A stretch of 49,139 nt of DNA from Armatimonadetes bacterium 13_1_40CM_64_14 (GTDB taxonomy: Bacteria > Sysuimicrobiota > Sysuimicrobiia > Sysuimicrobiales > Kaftiobacteriaceae). The stretch is taken from assembly GCA_001917855.1 (NCBI GenBank), contig MNEU01000035.1:1-49139 (forward strand), in the 5' to 3' direction. The notes under the pieces were generated by a model, which saw only the letters and a list, made by a program, of their open reading frames with translations, made no database searches and was not told the origin of the DNA. Positions within the stretch are counted from its first letter, which is position 1. Each line of letters opens with the position of its first letter. This document shows, one piece after another, positions 42,686-49,025 of the stretch. A program made the position numbers and the translations under genes.

Positions 42686-42862
42686 ACCGCATGTCATTCC
42701 GAGAATTGCGCGCGCATCCAGAGAGCGGCCGACTGGACAGCTGGTAGGTGGTTCCGAATCCGGCTGGATGCGACCAGCTGTGCGGTCTCGATGCGGAACT
42801 GACCTTCGCATCGTAGCATGCCATCGAAACCATTGGCAATCGGAAGGCTGGACTTAGGGCCG
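42686..42862 (+). ncRNA. Unassigned structured RNA with pseudoknot and alternative stems
   Basis: Stem A pairs CGCATCCAG (42713-42721) with CTGGATGCG (42764-42772), 9 perfect pairs. Stem B pairs CAGCTGGT (42738-42745) in the loop of A with ACCAGCTG (42773-42780) directly after A, 8 perfect pairs, an H-type pseudoknot with the two helices abutting. Downstream CGATGCG (42789-42795) pairs with CGCATCG (42807-42813). The copies of GATGCG and CGCATC are interchangeable, so stem A and the downstream hairpin can be exchanged. This is switch-like. AGAGAG at 42720-42725 recalls the T-box stem I bulge, but no T-box sequence follows. Strand (+) is inferred from the promoter; no terminator found. Unknown class. 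Confidence 0.45.
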
Positions 42863-42864
42863 TG

Positions 42865-42894
42865 TTGCACCACTTGAGGGCCCTATGTTATACT
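42865..42894 (+). promoter_or_regulatory. infC operon promoter
   Basis: TTGCAC (42865-42870) and TATACT (42889-42894) with an 18-base spacer and a TGT extension directly before the -10. Transcription should begin near 42901, giving a leader of about 170 bases ahead of infC. Confidence 0.75.
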
Positions 42895-42900
42895 CCCAGG

Positions 42901-43018
42901 CGTTGTGACAAGTAGAAGCCATCCGCTTCTCACCGGCCGATGCCCGACTGTCGCGCCGGTCGACTCCGATAGACCGAAAGAGCTGGGAGGGGATGGCGAG
43001 AGCCATGCCCCTTTTTTT
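42901..43018 (+). terminator. infC leader with attenuator terminator
   Basis: The leader holds three hairpins: AGAAGC/GCTTCT (42914-42930), ACCGGC/GCCGGT (42932-42960) and a strong intrinsic terminator, AGGGGATGGC (42988-42997), loop GAGA, GCCATGCCCCT with one bulged G, then seven T (43012-43018). A terminator inside the leader, 55 bases before infC, means premature termination control. In B. subtilis the infC-rpmI-rplT leader is attenuated by L20, and the same logic is inferred here; the RNA looks different in detail. Confidence 0.7.
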
Positions 43019-43072
43019 GTCGCCTGAACGACCGCTGTTAGGGACAAGTCTTAGCATCTGGGGGGAGCGCGT

Positions 43073-43579
43073 ATCGAACGCGAGCCACGCGTAAACGAGA
43101 AGATCCGTGCCCGGGAGGTCCGCGTAATCGGACCGAACGGCGAGCAACTGGGCGTGATGACTGTCCGCGATGCGCTCGCCAAGGCTCAGGAAGCGGAGCT
43201 CGACCTCGTCGAGGTCGCTCCGACCTCAGTCCCGCCGGTTTGCCGGATCATTGACTACGGAAAATATAAGTACGAACAGCAGAAGAAGGCACGCGGGCAG
43301 CACCATCGAGCGAGCGACATCAAGGGGATGCGGTTCAGCCCGAAGATCGGGGAGCATGATTTCCAGGTGAAGGCCCGCCATGTCCTTGAGTTCTTGCAAG
43401 AGGGCAACAAGGTCCGCGCCTCGGTCTGGTTTCGGGGCCGCGAGATGGCCTACCCCAAAGCGGGGGAGAAACTGCTGTCGCGCTTGGCAGAGATTGTTGG
43501 CGATGTGGGCATGGTGGAGCGGCCGCCACTGCTCGAGGGTCGCAACATGATCATGATCCTGACTCCGAAGAAAGGGTAG
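43073..43579 (+). CDS. infC: Translation initiation factor IF-3, AUC start codon
   Basis: IF-3 (168 aa), controlling start-codon fidelity and subunit dissociation. The N-terminal domain (REPRVNEKIRAREVRVIGP, VMTVRDALAKAQEAELDLVEVAPTS, VCRIIDYGKYKYEQQKKAR) and the C-terminal domain (IKGMRFSPKIGEHDFQVKARHVLEFL, VWFRGREMAYPKAGEKLL) are complete. The conserved N-terminus has no ATG, GTG or TTG. ATC 43073 sits five bases after GGGGGGAG and gives IEREPRVNEKIR; ATG 43157 would delete part of the N domain. Rare starts at infC are known (AUU in E. coli) and allow autoregulation. Confidence 0.9.
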   Translation: MEREPRVNEKIRAREVRVIGPNGEQLGVMTVRDALAKAQEAELDLVEVAPTSVPPVCRIIDYGKYKYEQQKKARGQHHRASDIKGMRFSPKIGEHDFQVKARHVLEFLQEGNKVRASVWFRGREMAYPKAGEKLLSRLAEIVGDVGMVERPPLLEGRNMIMILTPKKG

Positions 43580-43587
43580 GGACGCGG

Positions 43588-43785
43588 ATGGGGAAGGCTA
43601 GGACGCATCAAGGAACGGCCAAACGGATCAAGGTGACCGGGCGCGGCAAGCTTCTGCGAGGCCACCAGATGTCCGGGCACTTCAAGGTCGTCAAGTCAGG
43701 CAAGCGCCAGAGGGCGTTGGCTCAAGAGGTGCCGGTGCACGCGCACTATCGGCGGAAGATCGAGCGATTGCTGCCGTATCGATAG
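43588..43785 (+). CDS. rpmI: 50S ribosomal protein L35
   Basis: 65-residue basic ribosomal protein. MGKARTHQGTAKRIKVTGRGKLLRG and the central SGHF(K)VVKSGKRQRALAQ with the C-terminal RKIERLLPYR match L35. Standard infC-rpmI-rplT position, eight bases after infC. Confidence 0.95.
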   Translation: MGKARTHQGTAKRIKVTGRGKLLRGHQMSGHFKVVKSGKRQRALAQEVPVHAHYRRKIERLLPYR

Positions 43786-43860
43786 CACAAGCGCCACAGA
43801 TGGTCGGAGGCGTGTGCGTCGAGGTGTCGGTGGCCTGACCGTGAAGTGGGGTGAAGGACC

Positions 43861-44220
43861 ATGGCACGAGTGAAGCGCGGCATTACAGTCCGTCGCCGGC
43901 ACAAGAAAATTCTCAAGCTCGCCCGAGGATTTTACGGGGCGAAACACCGCTGGTTCCGGCTAGCCAACCAGTACGTGGTCCGGGCATTGGCCGCGGCTTA
44001 CCGCGACCGCCGCCAGCGGAAGAGAGACTTTCGTCGGCTCTGGATCGCCCGCATTAACGCAGCGGCCCGAACCAATGGAGTCTCCTACAGCCGGCTCGTG
44101 AGCGGGTTGCGCAAAGCGGGCGTCACAATCAATCGCAAGGTGCTGGCCGACTTGGCCGTGACCGACGGGGCGGCCTTCGCCGACCTGGTCGCTAAGGCGA
44201 AGGAAGTCCTCAAGTCCTAA
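43861..44220 (+). CDS. rplT: 50S ribosomal protein L20
   Basis: 119-residue L20, an early 23S rRNA assembly protein and known leader-binding repressor of its own operon. [37 protein letters not shown] is the conserved arginine-rich extension; [23 protein letters not shown] the globular part. It has GGTGAAGGACC before ATG 43861. L20 would be the candidate regulator of the infC leader. Confidence 0.97.
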   Translation: MARVKRGITVRRRHKKILKLARGFYGAKHRWFRLANQYVVRALAAAYRDRRQRKRDFRRLWIARINAAARTNGVSYSRLVSGLRKAGVTINRKVLADLAVTDGAAFADLVAKAKEVLKS

Positions 44221-44312
44221 CGGCACCGGCCGCGCATGACCGAGGTGCTGGTCAGGGATGCGGTCATCACTGATCCGCAGCGTTCCTCCTCGACAGCGTC
44301 GTTTTGCGGCCC

Positions 44313-44338
44313 CAGATGTCTTCGCCGGAAGACATCTG
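44313..44338. other. Perfect 11-bp hairpin between rplT and the SpoU gene
   Basis: CAGATGTCTTC (44313-44323), GCCG loop, GAAGACATCTG (44328-44338): 11 perfect pairs in a 207-base gap. No T-tract follows on either strand, so it is not a classical intrinsic terminator. It could be a processing site or a protein-binding dyad. The rest of the gap holds nothing recognised. Confidence 0.6.
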
Positions 44339-44427
44339 TCGAAGTCTTGCCGTTTGGGCCGACACCTCCGCCCTTCAAGGCATCCGGCGCTGCGCGGTGC
44401 CCCTGACAGACCACTCATAATCTAAGC

Positions 44428-45231
44428 ATGGCAGCGCCTCAGATCACCAGCACCAAAAACCCCTTGATCAAAAGCCTCCGTGCTCTCGTCGTCCGGGACA
44501 TCCAGGAGCCTGACGACCGCCTGGTGGTTGAGGGCGTGCGCATGATCGAGGAAGCTCTCGCTAGCGGTGTGGCCGTAGAGGTGATCCTGTACGATCCCAC
44601 GGCGATGACCGGACTACGCGCGGTGGCGGTTCTGGACCGAGCACGAAAGCAGGGGGTGCGCTTGGTTACCGCAACCACGCGCGTCGTCGCAGCGTGTAGC
44701 CAGGTGGAGACGGCGCAGGGCATCATCGCTGTAGTGGTCCATCCGCGCGCCGTCCTGTCCGACGTGCTAGCCTCCCCCCACCTGATCGTGGTGATTGCGG
44801 ACCGGATCCAGGATCCCGGAAACCTGGGCGCGATCATTCGCATCGCTGATGCGGCTGGAGCGTCGGGCGTCGCGTCGACCACCGGGTCCGTAGATGCGCG
44901 TAACCCGAAGGCGGTCCGCGCCACGATGGGATCGTTGTTTCACCTTCCCGTCGCCTCCGCGCCCGCCCCTGAGCTGGTTGCAGCGCTGCGAGAGCGCCAT
45001 GTGCGCATTCTGCTGGCTGATCCGGCGGGGACGTCTGACTACACGCAGGTGGATTATCGATCCCCGATTGCCATTGTGCTCGGCAACGAAGGCGAAGGGC
45101 CGGATGCGCTCTGGCGGACTGTCTCTCCTACCACCGTGCGCATTCCCCTCTACGGACAGGCGGATTCGCTCAACGTCGCTGTGGCAGCTGCGTTGCTCCT
45201 CTACGAGGCCCGACGTCTGCGGGAAGGGTAA
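44428..45231 (+). CDS. TrmH/SpoU-family RNA 2'-O-ribose methyltransferase
   Basis: SPOUT methyltransferase, 267 aa. An N-terminal L30e-like substrate domain (ITSTKNPLIKSLRALVVR, LVVEGVRMIEEALASG) precedes the SpoU knot with motif 1 DRIQDPGNLGAIIRIADAAGA, motif 2 IVLGNEGEGPD and motif 3 RIPLYGQADSLNVAVAAALLLYEA. Target is 23S rRNA or tRNA and cannot be fixed by eye; the rplT-SpoU-pheS position matches B. subtilis ysgA. ATG 44428 has a weak ribosome binding site. Confidence 0.9.
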   Translation: MAAPQITSTKNPLIKSLRALVVRDIQEPDDRLVVEGVRMIEEALASGVAVEVILYDPTAMTGLRAVAVLDRARKQGVRLVTATTRVVAACSQVETAQGIIAVVVHPRAVLSDVLASPHLIVVIADRIQDPGNLGAIIRIADAAGASGVASTTGSVDARNPKAVRATMGSLFHLPVASAPAPELVAALRERHVRILLADPAGTSDYTQVDYRSPIAIVLGNEGEGPDALWRTVSPTTVRIPLYGQADSLNVAVAAALLLYEARRLREG

Positions 45232-45310
45232 GGCCACGCGAATACACGCATTCGATTTGGGTCGACGCTCTGATGCGCGCAGTTGAACTGGGACGTCTTG
45301 TGGGGAACTA

Positions 45311-45319
45311 TGCTATACT
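45311..45319 (+). promoter_or_regulatory. Extended -10 promoter before the yqzL-like gene and pheST leader
   Basis: TGC-TATACT, with TATACT at 45314-45319. Predicted start near 45326, about 57 bases before the yqzL-like ATG. It probably also feeds the T-box leader, since I see no second promoter before 45520. Confidence 0.65.
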
Positions 45320-45382
45320 CCGAGCCAACAGCGAAGCGCGGGTGGGACGTGAACGGGAAGTAAACGGGAGGTGGGCAGGCCA

Positions 45383-45511
45383 ATGCAACTGCTGTCCCCG
45401 CAAGCGTTCTGGCGCCTGTTCGAGTCCAGCGGGTCCATCCGGGTTTACTTGGCGTACCGCCGGATTGTTTCGCTGAGTATGAACCTGCTGCTGAAGATTT
45501 CGCTGAACTGA
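45383..45511 (+). CDS. YqzL-like microprotein, 42 aa
   Basis: Short gene with a good ribosome binding site (GGGAGGTGGG) and ATG 45383. It encodes MQLLSPQAFWRLFESSGS followed by IRVYLAYRRIVSLS and a short hydrophobic end. The FWxxFExxGSIxxYLxYR pattern matches Bacillota YqzL, a microprotein family of about 45 aa and unknown function. In most of those genomes YqzL lies elsewhere, so its position between rplT-SpoU and pheS is notable. The first 27 residues carry the similarity; the tail differs. Confidence 0.7.
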   Translation: MQLLSPQAFWRLFESSGSIRVYLAYRRIVSLSMNLLLKISLN

Positions 45512-45519
45512 CGTACCGG

Positions 45520-45800
45520 CAACGACGGAGCGAGTACCTCATCCGGTCCCTCTGAGAGAGGAGAGGCCCGCGGCTGCAAGCCTCTTCGGGACGGGGACGA
45601 GGGAAATTCTCTCCGGAGCTGATTGCTGAAGCCGAGAGCGGCCCTGCCTCTCGGTCACGTAGGCGGTCCGGTTCCCGCCGATATCGGGATGAGGGCTGGC
45701 CCCTCCTGTGGGGAGCGTATCTCCCAGCAGGGGTGGGTCAGAACCGAGGTGGTACCGCGGAAGCGCCGCTTTCGTCCTTTGTGCGAAGCGGTGTTTTTCA
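45520..45800 (+). promoter_or_regulatory. T-box riboswitch controlling pheST
   Basis: tRNA-sensing leader upstream of pheS. The conserved T-box sequence GAGGTGGTACCGCGG is at 45746-45760, in the bulge that pairs with the uncharged tRNA acceptor end. It is followed by the competing terminator (45764-45798): CGCCGCTT with AAGCGGTG, then TTTTT. Stem I lies upstream, and a TTC in GGGAAATTCTCTCC (45607-45609) is a fitting specifier for tRNA-Phe (UUC). When tRNA-Phe is uncharged the antiterminator should form and pheST be transcribed. The specifier assignment is less certain than the T-box core. Confidence 0.88.
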
Positions 45801-45815
45801 TTTGGAGAGATAAAC

Positions 45816-46805
45816 ATGCCCTCGATGCAAGAGCTGGAGCGAATTCACCAGGAAGCCGTGGCTGCCATTGAGGCTGCGCGGACCGTCAACGACCTCGACG
45901 AGGTCAAGCGGCGATACCTAGGCCGCAAGGGGATCCTGGCCCAGCTTTTTACTGAGCTGCCGACGCTCTCCGCGGACCAGCGCAAACGGGTGGGGGAGCG
46001 GCTCAATGCATTGCAGGGGGAACTCACGGAGAACCACGGCCAAAAGGAGGCCGCGCTCCGCCAGCAGCTCCAGGCCGTTCGAACGCAGGCCGAAGTGCTC
46101 GATGTCACGCTTCCCGGCCGGCGGATACGGCTGGGTCGTCGGCATGTCCTCACCCGGACGCTCGAGGAGATGGAACGCATCTTCTTCGGCATGGGGTTCG
46201 AGGTCGTGGAGGGGACTGAGGTGGAGAGCGACGAGTTCAACTTCGAGCGGCTGAACATGGGCCGGGACCATCCCGCACGGGATGCCCAAGACTCGTTTTA
46301 CCTGAGTGACGATTTGCTCCTGCGGACCCATACGACAGTCGTCGATGCCCGGGTCATGGTGGGCCGCAAGCCGCCGATGCGGATCCTGAATTCAGGCCGC
46401 TGCTACCGCCGCGATGCCCCCGACGCCACACACATGCCCGTCTTTCACCAGGTGGATGGGTTCATGGTGGGGGAACGCATAACGTTCGCCGATCTCCGCG
46501 GCGTGCTGGCGTCCTTTGTCCGGCAGATGTTCGGCCCCCAGGCTGCTTATCGCTTCGTGCCCAGCTATTTCCCGTTTACGGAGCCCAGCGCAGAGCTGCT
46601 GGTGTGGTTTGGCAATCGCTGGCTGGAGCTCGCGGGCAGTGGGATGTTCCACCCTCGCGTCTTGGAGATGGCTGGCATTGATCCGACGCGGTATACGGCT
46701 TTTGCTTTCGGGCTGGGCGTGGACCGCCCGGCCATGGTCCGGTACGGGATTCCGGACATCCGTCTCTTCTGGGAGAACGATCTCCGGTTGCTCGAGCAGT
46801 TCTGA
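45816..46805 (+). CDS. pheS: Phenylalanine-tRNA ligase alpha subunit
   Basis: Catalytic alpha subunit (329 aa) of class II PheRS. An N-terminal coiled coil (about residues 1-85) is followed by the class II core: GRRHVLTRTLEEMERIFFGMGFEVVEGTEVESDEFNFE, HPARDAQDSFYL (motif 1/2 region), LRTHTTVVDARVM, GRCYRRDAPDATHMPVFHQVDGFMV, PSYFPFTEPSAEL and motif 3 FGLGVDRPAMVRYGIPDIR. ATG 45816 has GGAGAGA upstream. Controlled by the T-box just before it. Confidence 0.97.
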   Translation: MPSMQELERIHQEAVAAIEAARTVNDLDEVKRRYLGRKGILAQLFTELPTLSADQRKRVGERLNALQGELTENHGQKEAALRQQLQAVRTQAEVLDVTLPGRRIRLGRRHVLTRTLEEMERIFFGMGFEVVEGTEVESDEFNFERLNMGRDHPARDAQDSFYLSDDLLLRTHTTVVDARVMVGRKPPMRILNSGRCYRRDAPDATHMPVFHQVDGFMVGERITFADLRGVLASFVRQMFGPQAAYRFVPSYFPFTEPSAELLVWFGNRWLELAGSGMFHPRVLEMAGIDPTRYTAFAFGLGVDRPAMVRYGIPDIRLFWENDLRLLEQF

Positions 46806-46885
46806 GGAAAGGCGATGATGCCCCGCGGCGGGTCCGCACGTACGCGCAGCGCAAGGGGGAACGGGGGAAGGTCCTGCTCTCATGG

Positions 46886-48928
46886 TTGAAAGAGTATGTC
46901 GACATTCCCCAGACCGTCGACGAACTCGCCGAGCGCCTGCCGACGCTGGGGTTAGGCACGGAGCGCGTCGAACCGCACGAGAGCGACGCGGTGTTCGATC
47001 TGGAGTTGCCCGCTAACCGCGGAGACCTAATGTGCCACGTGGGCGTGGCGCGGGAGCTGGCAGCCGCCAACCGATCCGCGATTCGGCTTCCCGCCACCGC
47101 GCCGCGGCGGGATCGCAGTGAAAGAGCGGATGCCGTTCACGTGGACGTACGCGAACCTCAGCTGTGCCCTCGGTTCACGGCTGTGCTCATTGCCGATGTC
47201 CGCGTCGGACCCTCGCCACGGTGGCTGGCGCGCCGTCTTGATGCCTGTGGTGTGCGGAGTATCAACAACGTGGTCGATGTCACGAACTACGTGATGCTGG
47301 AGCTCGGCCAGCCGATGCATGCCTTTGACTACGATTTGCTCCAGGGCGGCCGTCTGACTGTGAGATTCGCCGTACCCGGTGAACGCCTCACGACTCTGGA
47401 TGGCGTGACGCGCGTTCTCGATGCGCGGACGCTGGTCGTCGCGGATGCCACCCGTGTGGTGAGTATCGGTGGAATCATCGGCGGCACGGAGACCGAGATT
47501 ACCGCGTCGACCCGCCGCGTCCTGCTGGAGGCGGCCATCTGGGATCCTTCGATGATCCGGCGTACGGCGATGCGCGTCGGAGTGCGGACGGAGAGCAGCG
47601 CGCGGTTCGAGCGCGGCGTCGACATCGGCGGCGCGGACACGGCCTCAGCGCGCGCGCAGCAGCTCCTGATCGAAGTTGCCGGGGGGCGGATCGCCTCCGA
47701 TATGCTTGATCGCTATCCGTCCCCCCAGCCCCCGCGGCAGCTGGCGGTGCACTGGCCTCGCGTGGGGCGGCTCTTGGGGATCGAGGTCGCGCAGGCGCAA
47801 GGCGAAGTCATGCTGCGCAGCTTGGGGTTTGGTGTGACCAAACAAGGCGACAAACTCACCGTTACGGTGCCGTCCTTCCGCCGCGATGTCGAACGAGCAG
47901 AGGACCTCATCGAGGAGGTCGCGCGCCACCACGGCTATGACCGAATCCCAGAAGCCATGCCGGTGGAGGCGACCGCGCAGGCCACCCGCGCCCCAATCTT
48001 AGACGCGCAACATGCCGTGCGCGACGTGTTGATCCGCACCGGACTCACGGAAGTCCTCACGGTTCCGCTCACCACCCCCGCAGTCCTCGATGGCCTGCGG
48101 CTGCCGTCAGACCATCCGTGGCGCGCGATGGTGCCCTTGCGCAATCCCTTGATTGAGGACCACACCCACTTGCGCACGACTCTGCTGGCGGGGCTCCTTC
48201 AGGTTGCGCGGGGGAATATCCACCGCCGGGTCATGGACGTCCTCATCTTCGAGGTGGGCCGGACCTTCCATCCCTCCGGGGCTGCCGTCCTAGAGCGCCG
48301 CGGGGTGGCGGTCCTGATGACAGGCCGCCTGCTGCGCGGTGCGTGGAACACGCCCGAGCAGGTGTCTACCGCCACCTTCTTCCATCTAAAGGGTGTCGTA
48401 GAGTCGCTCGTGTCGGAACTGCGGATTGGTCGCACCCTGTTCGCCCCCGCCACTGTCCCGTGGCTGCATCCAGGACGCGCCGCGCAGGTCTCGATGACGG
48501 GCCAGCCTCTGGGCACGTTGGGGGAACTGCACCCCGACGTCGCGGCCGCGGCCGAGCTGCCCCCGGGGGTATATGTCGCCGAACTGGACCTAGACGAGGT
48601 GCTGAGGCATGCGGTGTTCCAGCCACAGTTCACGCCGCTGCCTAAGTATCCGTCCGTGCGTCGCGACCTTGCGGTTGTGGTGCCCGACGGCGTGTCCGCC
48701 GCAGAGGTCGAACGCGTCATCGAGGAGGCGGGCGGGGACCTGCTAGAAGCGGCAGAGCTTTTCGATGTGTACAGCGGGCCGCCGGTCCCGCCCGGCCACC
48801 GGAACTTGGCATATGCGTTGTCCTTACGGTCTTCCGACCGTACTCTGTCCGCCTCCGATGTCGCCGCCGCCGTCGGGCGCATTACCGGCGCGCTACAGAC
48901 GAAACTGCGGGCAACGATCCGCGAGTAG
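46886..48928 (+). CDS. pheT: Phenylalanine-tRNA ligase beta subunit, short form lacking the OB domain
   Basis: Beta subunit, 680 aa against the usual 780-830. The N-terminal B1 part goes from LAERLPTLGLGTERVEPH straight into AVFDLELPANRGDLMCHVGVARELAA, so the EMAP-II-type tRNA-binding OB fold (about 110 residues) that normally intervenes is absent. B3/B4 editing region (INNVVDVTNYVMLELGQPMHAFD), B5, the core and the C-terminal FDX-ACB domain (PLPKYPSVRRDLAVVV) are present. TTG 46886 is the first canonical start, but the frame reads KVLLSW just before it, the conserved start (usually M-KVxLSWLKEYV) with GGG in place of the start codon. True initiation is unresolved. Confidence 0.9.
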   Translation: MKEYVDIPQTVDELAERLPTLGLGTERVEPHESDAVFDLELPANRGDLMCHVGVARELAAANRSAIRLPATAPRRDRSERADAVHVDVREPQLCPRFTAVLIADVRVGPSPRWLARRLDACGVRSINNVVDVTNYVMLELGQPMHAFDYDLLQGGRLTVRFAVPGERLTTLDGVTRVLDARTLVVADATRVVSIGGIIGGTETEITASTRRVLLEAAIWDPSMIRRTAMRVGVRTESSARFERGVDIGGADTASARAQQLLIEVAGGRIASDMLDRYPSPQPPRQLAVHWPRVGRLLGIEVAQAQGEVMLRSLGFGVTKQGDKLTVTVPSFRRDVERAEDLIEEVARHHGYDRIPEAMPVEATAQATRAPILDAQHAVRDVLIRTGLTEVLTVPLTTPAVLDGLRLPSDHPWRAMVPLRNPLIEDHTHLRTTLLAGLLQVARGNIHRRVMDVLIFEVGRTFHPSGAAVLERRGVAVLMTGRLLRGAWNTPEQVSTATFFHLKGVVESLVSELRIGRTLFAPATVPWLHPGRAAQVSMTGQPLGTLGELHPDVAAAAELPPGVYVAELDLDEVLRHAVFQPQFTPLPKYPSVRRDLAVVVPDGVSAAEVERVIEEAGGDLLEAAELFDVYSGPPVPPGHRNLAYALSLRSSDRTLSASDVAAAVGRITGALQTKLRATIRE

Positions 48929-49013
48929 GACCGCGGGCACCCGGCGGGCCATGCGACCCAGAATCGGCGGGGGGTAAGCCGAAGGTGGACTGGCGCGAAA
49001 TTTCGTGGTGGGC

Positions 49014-49019
49014 TAGAAT
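49014..49019 (+). promoter_or_regulatory. -10 element placing the cvpA start at the transcript 5' end
   Basis: TAGAAT at 49014-49019, seven bases before the GTG at 49026. Transcription would begin at or next to that GTG, so the mRNA would be leaderless. No ribosome binding site is present, in agreement. Confidence 0.45.
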
Positions 49020-49025
49020 CGACCC

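Noticed and set aside
42750-42761. tRNA-like T-loop sequence GGTTCCGAATCC
   Set aside because: One base longer than the T-loop consensus, and no acceptor or anticodon arms or CCA can be drawn; the bases belong to the loop of the pseudoknotted RNA.
42993-43091. 33-codon ORF starting MARAMPLFLS in the infC leader
   Set aside because: It begins within the terminator stem and its T-rich codons are the T-tract itself; it also runs into the infC start in another frame.
44236-44406. 56-codon frame MTEVLVRDAVITDPQ... after rplT
   Set aside because: The perfect hairpin lies inside it, the C-terminal half is Pro/Cys/Ser-rich without coding character, and there is no ribosome binding site.
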